Assembly: GCA_027482985.1 (NCBI GenBank)
Contig: JAIXVO010000436.1
Span: 1-10,299 of the forward strand
Direction: 5' to 3'
DNA: 10,299 bases
Source: Cyanobacteriota bacterium
GTDB taxonomy: Bacteria; Cyanobacteriota; Cyanobacteriia; Leptolyngbyales; Leptolyngbyaceae
Under the pieces are notes generated by a model that was given only the letters and a program-made list of their open reading frames with translations, did not search any database and was not told the DNA's origin. The position numbers and the translations under genes were made by a program. Of the stretch, positions 1 to 6,304 are shown in pieces; the stretch's first letter is position 1, and each line of letters starts with the position of its first letter.

Positions 1-81
1 CCTCCTGCCTCCTGCCTCCTGCCTCCTGCCTCCTGCCTCCTGCCTCCTGCCTCCTGCCTCCTGCCTCCTGCCTCCTGCCTC
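1..81. repeat. CCTCCTG heptanucleotide tandem repeat array (partial)
   Basis: Eleven perfect copies of CCTCCTG plus four further bases run from the window edge to position 81, so the full array is longer than what is seen. It stops one base before the stop codon of the TPR gene. Short heptameric tandem arrays between genes are well known in cyanobacterial genomes. Read on the minus strand, each unit contains AGGAGG, a perfect Shine-Dalgarno core, so a read-through transcript of the neighbouring gene would carry a run of anti-SD complements in its 3' region. A role is not evident. This is not CRISPR, because there are no spacers. Confidence 0.95.
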
Positions 82-82
82 T

Positions 83-1723
83 TCAAATCCCCTGCTGATT
101 CCCCGGCGATGCGGGCGGCAAGGGCGTTGAATTGCTTTCTCGTTGCATGCGTTCGGCTTTGCTTTGGGCTTCGCGACTGCGATCGCTGTTGCCCTGAGCG
201 CGATAGAGTTGGGCGGCTTCGGTAAAGTCGCGGGCGGCGGCGGCAAAGTTTTGGTTGCGTTCGTTGGCGATGCCGCGATTGAAGAAAGCATCGGCATATT
301 GGGGATCGAGCTGGATGGCTTGATCGTATTCACTCCCGGCTTCGGTAATTTGGGCACGCGCTAGAAAAATGTTGCCCCGGTTGTTGTGGGCGCGGGCTTT
401 AGTGTTATTGGCGGCAGTGCCAGATTGGAGGGCGGCTTGGAATTGCTGGGCGGCGCGATCGAGATCCCCCTGAGCGAAGAAGGCATTACCCAGGTTGACG
501 TTGGCTTCGGGCAAGTTGGGATTCAGTTCGAGGGCGCGGTTGGCATCTTTGATCGCGTCGTCAAACCGACCTTGGTCAAACTGCACATGGCTACGGTTGT
601 TGAAGGCTTCTGCCGCTTCTCCATTCAGCTCGATCGCTTTGCTGTAATCCGCGATCGCCCCATTGCGATCGCCGACTCGGTGACGGGCATAGCCGCGATT
701 GATATAGGTCTTGAAGTCATTCGGGTTGAGCCGAATCGCCTCGTCGAAGGCTTTGATCGCAGCCTGATATTGTCCCTGTTGCAGACTTTGGGTACCTGTC
801 TGGACAAACTGTTGGGCAGCTTGCGGATCATCGACGGTGGGTGGCCACAGTTGGCGCGTGGTGGCAAAAATGACGAGCACTCCTGTCAAGGCTGCCAGCA
901 ACCCAAACAACGGAATCAAAAACCGCTTATCTAACCACCATTTTGGTTTGGTAGGAGGTGAAATTTCGGGGGGATCTGACACCACGACGACTTTTTCCGG
1001 CAGCGCTTCGGCTTTGGCGGTCAGCTTGGCGGCTGGGGCAGGCTGTCCCGCGGGTTGGACTACCGTTTCCGGGGTGGCAGCGGAAGTCGTGGCCGGGGGC
1101 GGATCGGCAGGAGGGGCAGGCGACCCTTGCGGGATCGGCACAGCAGCCCGCAGAGCTTCCGGGGGGGCTTGCGTCACGGGGATGCTAGGTAACTGGACTT
1201 GCCCTTCTGCGGACGGTGCTTGTCCACCCGTCGGATCGACATTTCCCAGGCGTTGAATCACAGCTTGCTGGGCGGGGGTTAGTCCGGCTGTGGGGGGATG
1301 ATGGGGGATGGTGGGAGTGGTGGAGCCAGTGCCGGAGTAGCTGTCCTGGGGCGCAGTTGTAACGCCGGGAGGCGGCACAGGGAACTTGTTGGCGGGGGCG
1401 GGTGGGGCCGTCGTAATGTCGTCGGTGTCGGCTTCCAGACCCAGGGTAGCGAGGACGTGTTGTTCGATCGCGAAGACATCCTCATCGCTGAGGCGAAAGG
1501 ACTGCTGGAAGTACTGCAATTCCCGGCGATCGCTGGGATGGAGGGGGATGCGTTGTTGCGCCATTTCGGCAAACATCTGCTCGTAAAACGCGACATCTTC
1601 CTGGCGGGGCAAGGGTTGCTCCAGCATGGGGACGACTTCCTGTAAGCCGGTATCGCCATCGGTTAAGCCCAGTTCTTTTTGCTTTTGCCGCAGTTTGGAA
1701 ACGAGTCGCTCATTCGGATTCAT
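83..1723 (-). CDS. Membrane-anchored TPR protein with N-terminal helical adaptor-like module
   Basis: The product has 546 residues in four parts. Residues about 43-95 are a charged helical module resembling the C-terminus of the adjacent caspase-like protein. Residues about 100-260 are a Pro/Ala/Thr-rich, probably disordered linker. One membrane segment lies at about 268-290, after the cluster KPKWWLDKR. Residues about 302-510 carry six tetratricopeptide repeats with the usual G/A/Y/A/P signature (for example AIKAFDEAIRLNPND), and a Pro/Ser-rich tail follows. By the positive-inside rule the N-terminus is probably cytoplasmic and the TPRs are on the far side of the membrane. That topology is inferred; there is no cleavable signal peptide. 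TPRs bind proteins, so a scaffold role is likely. The ATG at 1723 has GAGG six bases upstream and lies within the last 14 nt of the caspase gene, which suggests translational coupling. The exact function is unknown. Confidence 0.9.
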   Translation of the reverse strand: MNPNERLVSKLRQKQKELGLTDGDTGLQEVVPMLEQPLPRQEDVAFYEQMFAEMAQQRIPLHPSDRRELQYFQQSFRLSDEDVFAIEQHVLATLGLEADTDDITTAPPAPANKFPVPPPGVTTAPQDSYSGTGSTTPTIPHHPPTAGLTPAQQAVIQRLGNVDPTGGQAPSAEGQVQLPSIPVTQAPPEALRAAVPIPQGSPAPPADPPPATTSAATPETVVQPAGQPAPAAKLTAKAEALPEKVVVVSDPPEISPPTKPKWWLDKRFLIPLFGLLAALTGVLVIFATTRQLWPPTVDDPQAAQQFVQTGTQSLQQGQYQAAIKAFDEAIRLNPNDFKTYINRGYARHRVGDRNGAIADYSKAIELNGEAAEAFNNRSHVQFDQGRFDDAIKDANRALELNPNLPEANVNLGNAFFAQGDLDRAAQQFQAALQSGTAANNTKARAHNNRGNIFLARAQITEAGSEYDQAIQLDPQYADAFFNRGIANERNQNFAAAARDFTEAAQLYRAQGNSDRSREAQSKAERMQRESNSTPLPPASPGNQQGI

Positions 1724-2699
1724 AATTGCCCTCGGTCAACCGTGCAAAATATTCCTGGAATAACTGCTTGCGTTGATCGTGCTCGCGAAACGGTCGCAGG
1801 ACTTCAAATTCGATCTCATCGGCTTCCGCAGGCGTAATTCCCAAGTGCTGGCGAAAGGCATGCAGCCGATTGCGCCCCGTCAGCAACCGAAATTCTCGCT
1901 GATCAATTTCACCCGTTTCCGTCAACATTTCGAGAAACTGCCGATATTTGACCGTGGGGGTCTGAGAGGGCACTTGCAACAACATTTGGTTGGCTGTGGC
2001 TTCTGACCCAAAAAATTGAGGTTGCTGGCTGGGGACGGCAATTTGCAGTTTCCGTTGGGCATAGTGATGTAGTTCTTTCACCGTCAGACAGCCATCGCCA
2101 TCGGTGTCAGCGGCTCCGGTGGCAGTGCCTTCTGCGAGATAGCGGGTATAACTCCAGGCATCGAGTCCTTCAGGATCGGGCACGTGTTGGGTTTGGGTGG
2201 AGGCGCTGAGAATCACCCGGCGATCGCCAATCATCAAATTCAGTTCTTTTTCCATCGAAACTTCCGGGTCGTCGGGCTGAATCCCGGCGGTCAACCGAAA
2301 GCAGGCATCAAAAATAATCACCTGTCGCCAGGCAGGGCTGGCATCCATCACATTCAACAAAAAGTGAAAGGGGATGGTTTTGGCGCGGACGAGTTGCCCC
2401 CAATCATCGATGGTCGTGGTGGGGGTAGAAAGGTAAAGTTGCTGGTCGATGTCCTGGAAGACGTAACCAGAATAGAGAAAAAAGACTTGATCATCCCCGT
2501 CTCGATGGCGAAAAAACCGCTCGATAGTTTCCGCCATGACTCCCAATGGGGCATCACTCAGTGTTTGAATTTCAAAGCCCGTATGGGGCGATTGCAGCGA
2601 TCGCTTCAACACTTCCACATTCGTACGTGCCCGTCGTAAGGGGGGCAAATCCTCCCGCTCACACTGGCTCACTCCCACCAATAGCGCAAACTTATCCAT
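1710..2699 (-). CDS. Caspase-fold (peptidase C14) protein, probable pseudo-protease, with EF-hand loop and C-terminal helical module
   Basis: The product has 329 residues. The caspase-like domain covers about 1-235: it opens with FALLVGVSQCE, contains the beta strand and loop DDQVFFLYSGYV (about 69-80), and then the strand QVIIFDACF (about 126-134). In active metacaspases and orthocaspases these read YSGHG and D-x-C-H-S-G. Here the catalytic His is Tyr79, while the Cys position is kept (Cys133), though followed by Phe-Arg rather than His-Ser-Gly. Classical Cys-His catalysis is therefore doubtful. Residues 198-209 form a complete EF-hand-type loop (DTDGDGCLTVKE). Residues about 251-323 are a helical module resembling the N-terminus of the TPR protein. 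The ATG at 2699 is preferred because AGAGGG lies just upstream (spacing is short) and the caspase domain begins at once; a longer TTG reading from 2780 adds 27 residues unlike the family. The gene lies between the GTPase and TPR genes in one likely operon. Confidence 0.85.
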   Translation of the reverse strand: MDKFALLVGVSQCEREDLPPLRRARTNVEVLKRSLQSPHTGFEIQTLSDAPLGVMAETIERFFRHRDGDDQVFFLYSGYVFQDIDQQLYLSTPTTTIDDWGQLVRAKTIPFHFLLNVMDASPAWRQVIIFDACFRLTAGIQPDDPEVSMEKELNLMIGDRRVILSASTQTQHVPDPEGLDAWSYTRYLAEGTATGAADTDGDGCLTVKELHHYAQRKLQIAVPSQQPQFFGSEATANQMLLQVPSQTPTVKYRQFLEMLTETGEIDQREFRLLTGRNRLHAFRQHLGITPAEADEIEFEVLRPFREHDQRKQLFQEYFARLTEGNYESE

Positions 2700-2712
2700 C
2701 GCCCTCTGAGCT

Positions 2713-2725
2713 ATACAGCCTGTAT
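2713..2725. promoter_or_regulatory. 13-bp perfect palindrome upstream of the caspase gene
   Basis: The sequence ATACAGCCTGTAT is a perfect inverted repeat about a central base. It lies within the 84-nt gap between the GTPase stop and the caspase ATG, directly upstream of the ribosome-binding site. It could be a small operator or an RNA hairpin, but the arms are only six bases long and chance is a real alternative. Confidence 0.25.
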
Positions 2726-2783
2726 GGTATTGCAGAGCGGCTGAAATAGCGCACCGAATTTTGCCAAGCGCCCGTTCCAAGCC

Positions 2784-4112
2784 CTACGAATTCGATCGCT
2801 GAAATCGTTGTTTGGCCTGCGCAAAGGCATCTTTCATCGTGGCTTGAATTTTGACAGGGTCGGGTTTCTTGCCGCCCATCAGATCACCAAAGTAAACACA
2901 AGCCGCTTCGCCGAGTGCCCAGGTATAGGCCGCGGCCCAGGAGGCGGCAATCACACTGCCCAGACCAGGAATGAACTTGATTAACTCGCGCCCGATCGCC
3001 TGCGCCAGAAAGCCACCCGCGATCGCGCTGACGACACCACCGGCTTGCGAGGGGGAAAGCGTTTGCCCGTAGAGTTGCCCGATCGCGCCAATCATGGCCA
3101 CTTGTAAAGCGGTCAAGACGGGCATGGTCGCAAACGGCAGAGGCACCGCCGCCAGGGTTGCCGCCATGATGGAGAAGGGCACAATGTAGCGTCTGCCAAC
3201 ATCTCGATAGAGTTCGCCAATTTGTTTACCCGCTGAGCCTTCCAGGAGTTGATAAATGGTGCGAGATTCGGCTTCGGGCAGGAGCGCCGTCAACGCTTCG
3301 GTAAATGCCTCTAAGCCGTAAAACACAGGCGTATAGCCATCTTCTTCCAGGGTGAAATCGAGGCCAACGGTCCGATCGCAGATGTCTTTAAAGTTCTCCT
3401 GGAGAGCGGCGATCGCGCGATCAAGGTCAGCAAAACTAGGGGGATAGTCGGGATGATTGTCAGTACCGGGAGGATAAAGTTCATGCAAGGACGTGATCGC
3501 CAGCAAGCAGGGAATTTCCGGGTGTTGTTGCCGCAGTTCGGCGGCGATTTGACGCAACGTATCCGTTGCGAAATCTGTCACTTTCACGGTTAAGATGAGC
3601 ACTCGCGCCCGCCGGGTACTGGTGGCTAATTCCTGTTGCAGTTCGGCAATCAATGTGTCGGTATTTTGAGTAACATCCCCCAAACCAACTGTATCGGTAA
3701 AGATCAGCAGGGGCAGATCATCCGTGGGATAGGCGTAACGCTCAGTGTGTTGCGTGTGGGGGCGAAACCCCTGCCCAATAATTTCGGCAGATACACCCGT
3801 CAAGCCCCGCACAATCGAACTCTTTCCAGCCTGCGGTTTACCCAGCAATACAGCCTCTGTCGTCGGCAGTTCTGCTTTCACCGTCTGCAAAATTTCGGCG
3901 ATCTCCACCTCACTCACGCTGAACCATCTCAGCACTGTCTGGGTCGCCTGATCCACGGGCAGCAATTTCCGGACGCGATCGCCCACCAAATCAAAAACCC
4001 CAGTCATCCGACTCGGCAAAGAGCGATTAACCGGGGTCGGTAAATGAGTCGAAGATTGCTCCGAGGCTAACTCAGCATCTGGAGGAGAATCATTAGCGGG
4101 AGGATGTGTCAT
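2784..4112 (-). CDS. P-loop GTPase with C-terminal DUF697 membrane domain
   Basis: The product has 442 residues. Residues 1-40 are a polar, probably flexible N-terminus. The GTPase domain covers about 80-285: a Walker A/G1 motif GKPQAGKS at 91-98, a Thr-containing switch (about 120-123) for G2, and DTVG at 140-143 for G3. The expected G4 motif (N/T-K-x-D) is degenerate, reading AITSLHEL at about 205-212 without the Asp, so guanine specificity is uncertain. Residues about 308-410 match the DUF697 pattern: hydrophobic segments, LQVAMIGAIGQLYG, a Gly/Ala-rich stretch and IPGLGS, then an Ala-rich helix. This predicts association with or insertion into the membrane. Such proteins are Era/YcjF-like and common in cyanobacteria; substrates are unknown. 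The ATG at 4112 was chosen over a TTG at 4127. The gap to the DUF2973 gene is 28 nt, so co-transcription is likely. It may act as the nucleotide switch for the two genes downstream. Confidence 0.87.
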   Translation of the reverse strand: MTHPPANDSPPDAELASEQSSTHLPTPVNRSLPSRMTGVFDLVGDRVRKLLPVDQATQTVLRWFSVSEVEIAEILQTVKAELPTTEAVLLGKPQAGKSSIVRGLTGVSAEIIGQGFRPHTQHTERYAYPTDDLPLLIFTDTVGLGDVTQNTDTLIAELQQELATSTRRARVLILTVKVTDFATDTLRQIAAELRQQHPEIPCLLAITSLHELYPPGTDNHPDYPPSFADLDRAIAALQENFKDICDRTVGLDFTLEEDGYTPVFYGLEAFTEALTALLPEAESRTIYQLLEGSAGKQIGELYRDVGRRYIVPFSIMAATLAAVPLPFATMPVLTALQVAMIGAIGQLYGQTLSPSQAGGVVSAIAGGFLAQAIGRELIKFIPGLGSVIAASWAAAYTWALGEAACVYFGDLMGGKKPDPVKIQATMKDAFAQAKQRFQRSNS

Positions 4113-4140
4113 GCGTGGTCGTCTCAAACATCAGCCCAAA

Positions 4141-4458
4141 TTACTCTTCGCGAGATTCCAAATTCGAGTTACTGGGACCTGGGGATGCTTCGTAGAGCGC
4201 ATCCAACTGTTCCCGCGCATCTTCTACCGTCATCGATCGCATGACCAACAACGGCTCATTAATCAAGCGCCCACTCTCATCTAAAAATTCGGGATGCGGC
4301 GGCGTTTGTTGCCCCCCTGGAAAGCGTGGATCACCTTGACGATTCCCATAAGGCCGCTGCGACTCGATGCCCAACGAAATCAGATTCCGAATCAGGTTGG
4401 AAATCGCCAACACAGCCAACAGCGTAAAAGCGATGATGTATAGGAGATGGAGTGCCAT
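4141..4458 (-). CDS. DUF2973 family small membrane protein
   Basis: The product has 105 residues. An N-terminal hydrophobic helix at about 5-28 (LLYIIAFTLLAVLAI and onward) acts as an anchor. A polar Gly/Pro/Arg-rich region follows, then the segment with HPEFLDESGR and LINEPLLVMR, then VEDAREQLDALYEASP. That combination is recalled as the hallmark of the cyanobacterial family DUF2973, whose function is unknown; the usual length is about 100 residues, so the protein looks complete. GAGG lies eight bases before the ATG, which supports this start. It follows the DUF2605 gene by 80 nt and precedes the GTPase gene by 28 nt. The bulk of the protein is probably cytoplasmic beside a single anchor, but orientation is not certain. 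Confidence 0.85.
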   Translation of the reverse strand: MALHLLYIIAFTLLAVLAISNLIRNLISLGIESQRPYGNRQGDPRFPGGQQTPPHPEFLDESGRLINEPLLVMRSMTVEDAREQLDALYEASPGPSNSNLESREE

Positions 4459-4538
4459 AGCGCTTGCCTCAGGGGGAAATAACAGGATGATCTAAAAAAG
4501 TTTGATTAAGGACACAAAAAGGGGTGATAGAGGGTATT

Positions 4539-4889
4539 CTAAAGCACTTCTCGCCTTTCTGTCTCCGTCGCACGAGCAGCAGTTTCCTGCCGATACCGAC
4601 TGGCGACTTGCCAACACTCCATCACCAACCGATGCCAGGGAGCCAGTACGGCCGTTTCCACCCCGACTTGGCCACCCGTTGCCTGGTACAGCGATTGAGC
4701 CGCAATCACTTCTTGCTGGGCTTGCGTCACCCGTGCCAGCAAGTCCGCTTGCTGATCCACTGAGATGAAGGTCAACTGATTTTCTTCTAGAAACGTGCGC
4801 GATCGCCCGAACCAATATTGCAAATCAGCCAGAAGCGGCTCCAGGATGGTTTTGAGCAACTCCGAATCGGTGGCATCAGAGAAAGACAT
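4539..4889 (-). CDS. DUF2605 family protein
   Basis: The product has 116 residues, is soluble and probably all-helical, with no signal peptide or membrane segment. Recognisable blocks are LLKTILEPLLADLQYWFGRS (about 11-30), then DQQADLLARVTQAQQEV (about 45-61), QATGGQVG (about 69-76) and APWHRLVMECWQVASRYR (about 83-100). These match my recollection of DUF2605, a family restricted to cyanobacteria and without known function. The ATG at 4889 gives the full family-like N-terminus; no strong ribosome-binding site is seen. It is the first gene of the minus-strand run leading to DUF2973, GTPase, caspase and TPR genes, and a plausible promoter sits 32 bases upstream. Confidence 0.82.
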   Translation of the reverse strand: MSFSDATDSELLKTILEPLLADLQYWFGRSRTFLEENQLTFISVDQQADLLARVTQAQQEVIAAQSLYQATGGQVGVETAVLAPWHRLVMECWQVASRYRQETAARATETERREVL

Positions 4890-4920
4890 AGAAGTGCAAT
4901 GAATCTTGTGCTTGTGTTCT

Positions 4921-4949
4921 ATTATCTTACCTGTTTTTAAGCTTCTTAA
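4921..4949 (-). promoter_or_regulatory. Putative sigma-70-type promoter for the DUF2605-led operon
   Basis: On the minus strand, TTAAGA (4949-4944) and GATAAT (4926-4921) are separated by 17 bases. GATAAT matches five of six consensus bases for the -10 element; the -35 match is weaker. The region 4890-5002 is conspicuously AT-rich compared with the genes around it. The predicted leader to the DUF2605 ATG is about 25 nt. No NtcA-type GTA-N8-TAC site was seen. Confidence 0.4.
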
Positions 4950-5002
4950 TAATTCTTGATTTATCTTTGTCAGTCTTTAGAACTGCGCATTCAATCAAAA
5001 GC

Positions 5003-6052
5003 TCAATTCCCAGCTTGAGCAACTTGCGCCAGTAAAGCCTGAGTTATAGCGGTTGGTTGGTCAGCTTGCATAATCGCCCGCACCACAGCAACTTGTCGCG
5101 CCCCCGCTGCCAAGACCTCAGCGACAGTGTCCTGATCAATGCCGCCGATCGCAAACCAGGGCATCGTCGCCTGGCTGACGGCATACCGCACATAGTCCAG
5201 CCCTACTGCCGCTCGTCCCGCTTTGGTGGGCGTTGCATACACTGGCCCCACGCCGATGTAGTCTGCGCCTTCTGCGATCGCCCGTTGCAGTTCGTCCGGA
5301 TTCTTGGTGGAACGCCCGATGAGCCGTTGTGCCCCCAACAGTTGCCGCGCCAGGGCCAGGGGTAGATCTTGCTGGCCTAAATGCACCCCATCTGCCCCGA
5401 CTGCCAGGGCGATATCGATTCGATCATTCACAATGAACAACGCCTGATAGCGATGGCAAAGGTCGCACAGTTGTTGGGCGATCGCCAATCTCACCCCATC
5501 TTCCGCCTCTTTATCTCGATGTTGCACCAAGGTCAGACCACCCTGGAGTGCTGCTTCCACTGTGGGCACAATCTTGTCTGAGGGCGAAGTGACGAGATAC
5601 AACCGCGCCGCTTGTAGCTTTTGGAACTGCGTCTGGCGGATCAACTGACTTTCCAGGGCATACACCCGATAACGCATCTGTTTACAGGCGATCGCTAAAT
5701 CTGGGCGCTCCACCTTGCCGTACTCTTCCAACACCCGCAACGCCTCCTGCACGCGACACAAATTGGCTTGCAGGACTTGTTCCAGGCTTTCCCGTTGCAT
5801 CTCGCCGGGGTGGGTCAGAGCCGTCCCCGTATCGCCGGGAGTATCGCGTTCGGCGCGGAGTTCGGGCGTGTGCCAAGTCGCGAGTTCCTGTCGTAGCGCT
5901 TTGCATTCTGCCGTCAGCGTCGCATCATCCAGCCCAAAGCGACACCACTCTTCGATGATTCGCAGTCCTTCCCGCGCGCGATCGAGGTTGGCATCCAAAA
6001 TCCGGTACAGCGCTGATTGCACAAAACGATGTTGGCGTTCCATCTGGCTCAT
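5003..6052 (-). CDS. thiE: Thiamine phosphate synthase with N-terminal ThiD2-type domain (ThiD2-ThiE fusion)
   Basis: The product has 349 residues. The C-terminal ThiE domain (about 148-345) is a TIM barrel that joins HMP pyrophosphate to thiazole phosphate, giving thiamin phosphate in the cytoplasm. Visible motifs are LYLVTS (151-156), QHRDK (177-181) for diphosphate binding, VNDRIDIAL (208-216), DGVHLGQQD (221-229), IGVGPVYATPTK (266-277) and the GGI loop (303-305). The N-terminal region (about 10-140) matches the ThiD2 type found fused to ThiE in cyanobacteria; ThiD2 proteins have been described as HMP-phosphate kinases, so this fusion probably makes and uses HMP-PP. That domain shows an internal duplication: ILDANLDRAREGLRIIEE (18-35) and VLQANLCRVQEALRVLEE (93-110). 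The ATG at 6052 is preceded by AGAGG and a G-run. No TPP riboswitch was found upstream. Confidence 0.95.
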   Translation of the reverse strand: MSQMERQHRFVQSALYRILDANLDRAREGLRIIEEWCRFGLDDATLTAECKALRQELATWHTPELRAERDTPGDTGTALTHPGEMQRESLEQVLQANLCRVQEALRVLEEYGKVERPDLAIACKQMRYRVYALESQLIRQTQFQKLQAARLYLVTSPSDKIVPTVEAALQGGLTLVQHRDKEAEDGVRLAIAQQLCDLCHRYQALFIVNDRIDIALAVGADGVHLGQQDLPLALARQLLGAQRLIGRSTKNPDELQRAIAEGADYIGVGPVYATPTKAGRAAVGLDYVRYAVSQATMPWFAIGGIDQDTVAEVLAAGARQVAVVRAIMQADQPTAITQALLAQVAQAGN

Positions 6053-6304
6053 TCCCCCCTATCCTCTTGCATCTGACCTCTCTCAGCATACCGAGTTGTT
6101 TGGCGGCGAAAATAGTGCGTCATCTCCAGATAAATGGAGTACAACAGTGGCGTTTAGTTCCATCATCTTGGGCGGAGCATTCGGCAACCAGGCAGTGATG
6201 CGTTGGGGTTGATGACCCGAATGTTTCGCCGTTACGTGTTCAGCTCAGCATCAATTTGAAAGTTTGGCATTTTCACTGCAAGTGTTTATCAAAGGGCAGA
6301 GGGT
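6053..6304. other. 252-bp intergenic region between divergent genes
   Basis: This stretch separates the thiE start (minus) from the DUF1565 gene start (plus) and should hold both promoters, but no pair of -35/-10 elements is convincing. A short inverted repeat CTCCA-N6-TGGAG lies at 6124-6139 and may be an operator or chance. No small ORF with family resemblance and no RNA gene was recognised. Confidence 0.5.

Noticed and set aside
1..81. CRISPR array
   Set aside because: Units are contiguous heptamers with no spacers.
386..934. Plus-strand open reading frame of 182 codons opposite the TPR gene
   Set aside because: It is antisense to clear TPR repeats, has no recognisable domain, and reflects the GC-rich codon use of the real gene.
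2700..2780. Longer caspase reading from a TTG at 2780
   Set aside because: The extra 27 residues do not look like the family, which begins at the MDKFALLVGV block, and a ribosome-binding site supports 2699.
6053..6110. Possible TPP riboswitch upstream of thiE
   Set aside because: A GCTGAGA-like stretch is present, but the conserved partner region of the thi box and the needed helices are not.
6264..6292. TTGGCA - 17 nt - TATCAA as a promoter for the DUF1565 gene
   Set aside because: The spacing is good, but the start of transcription would fall only about six bases before the ATG and remove the ribosome-binding site.
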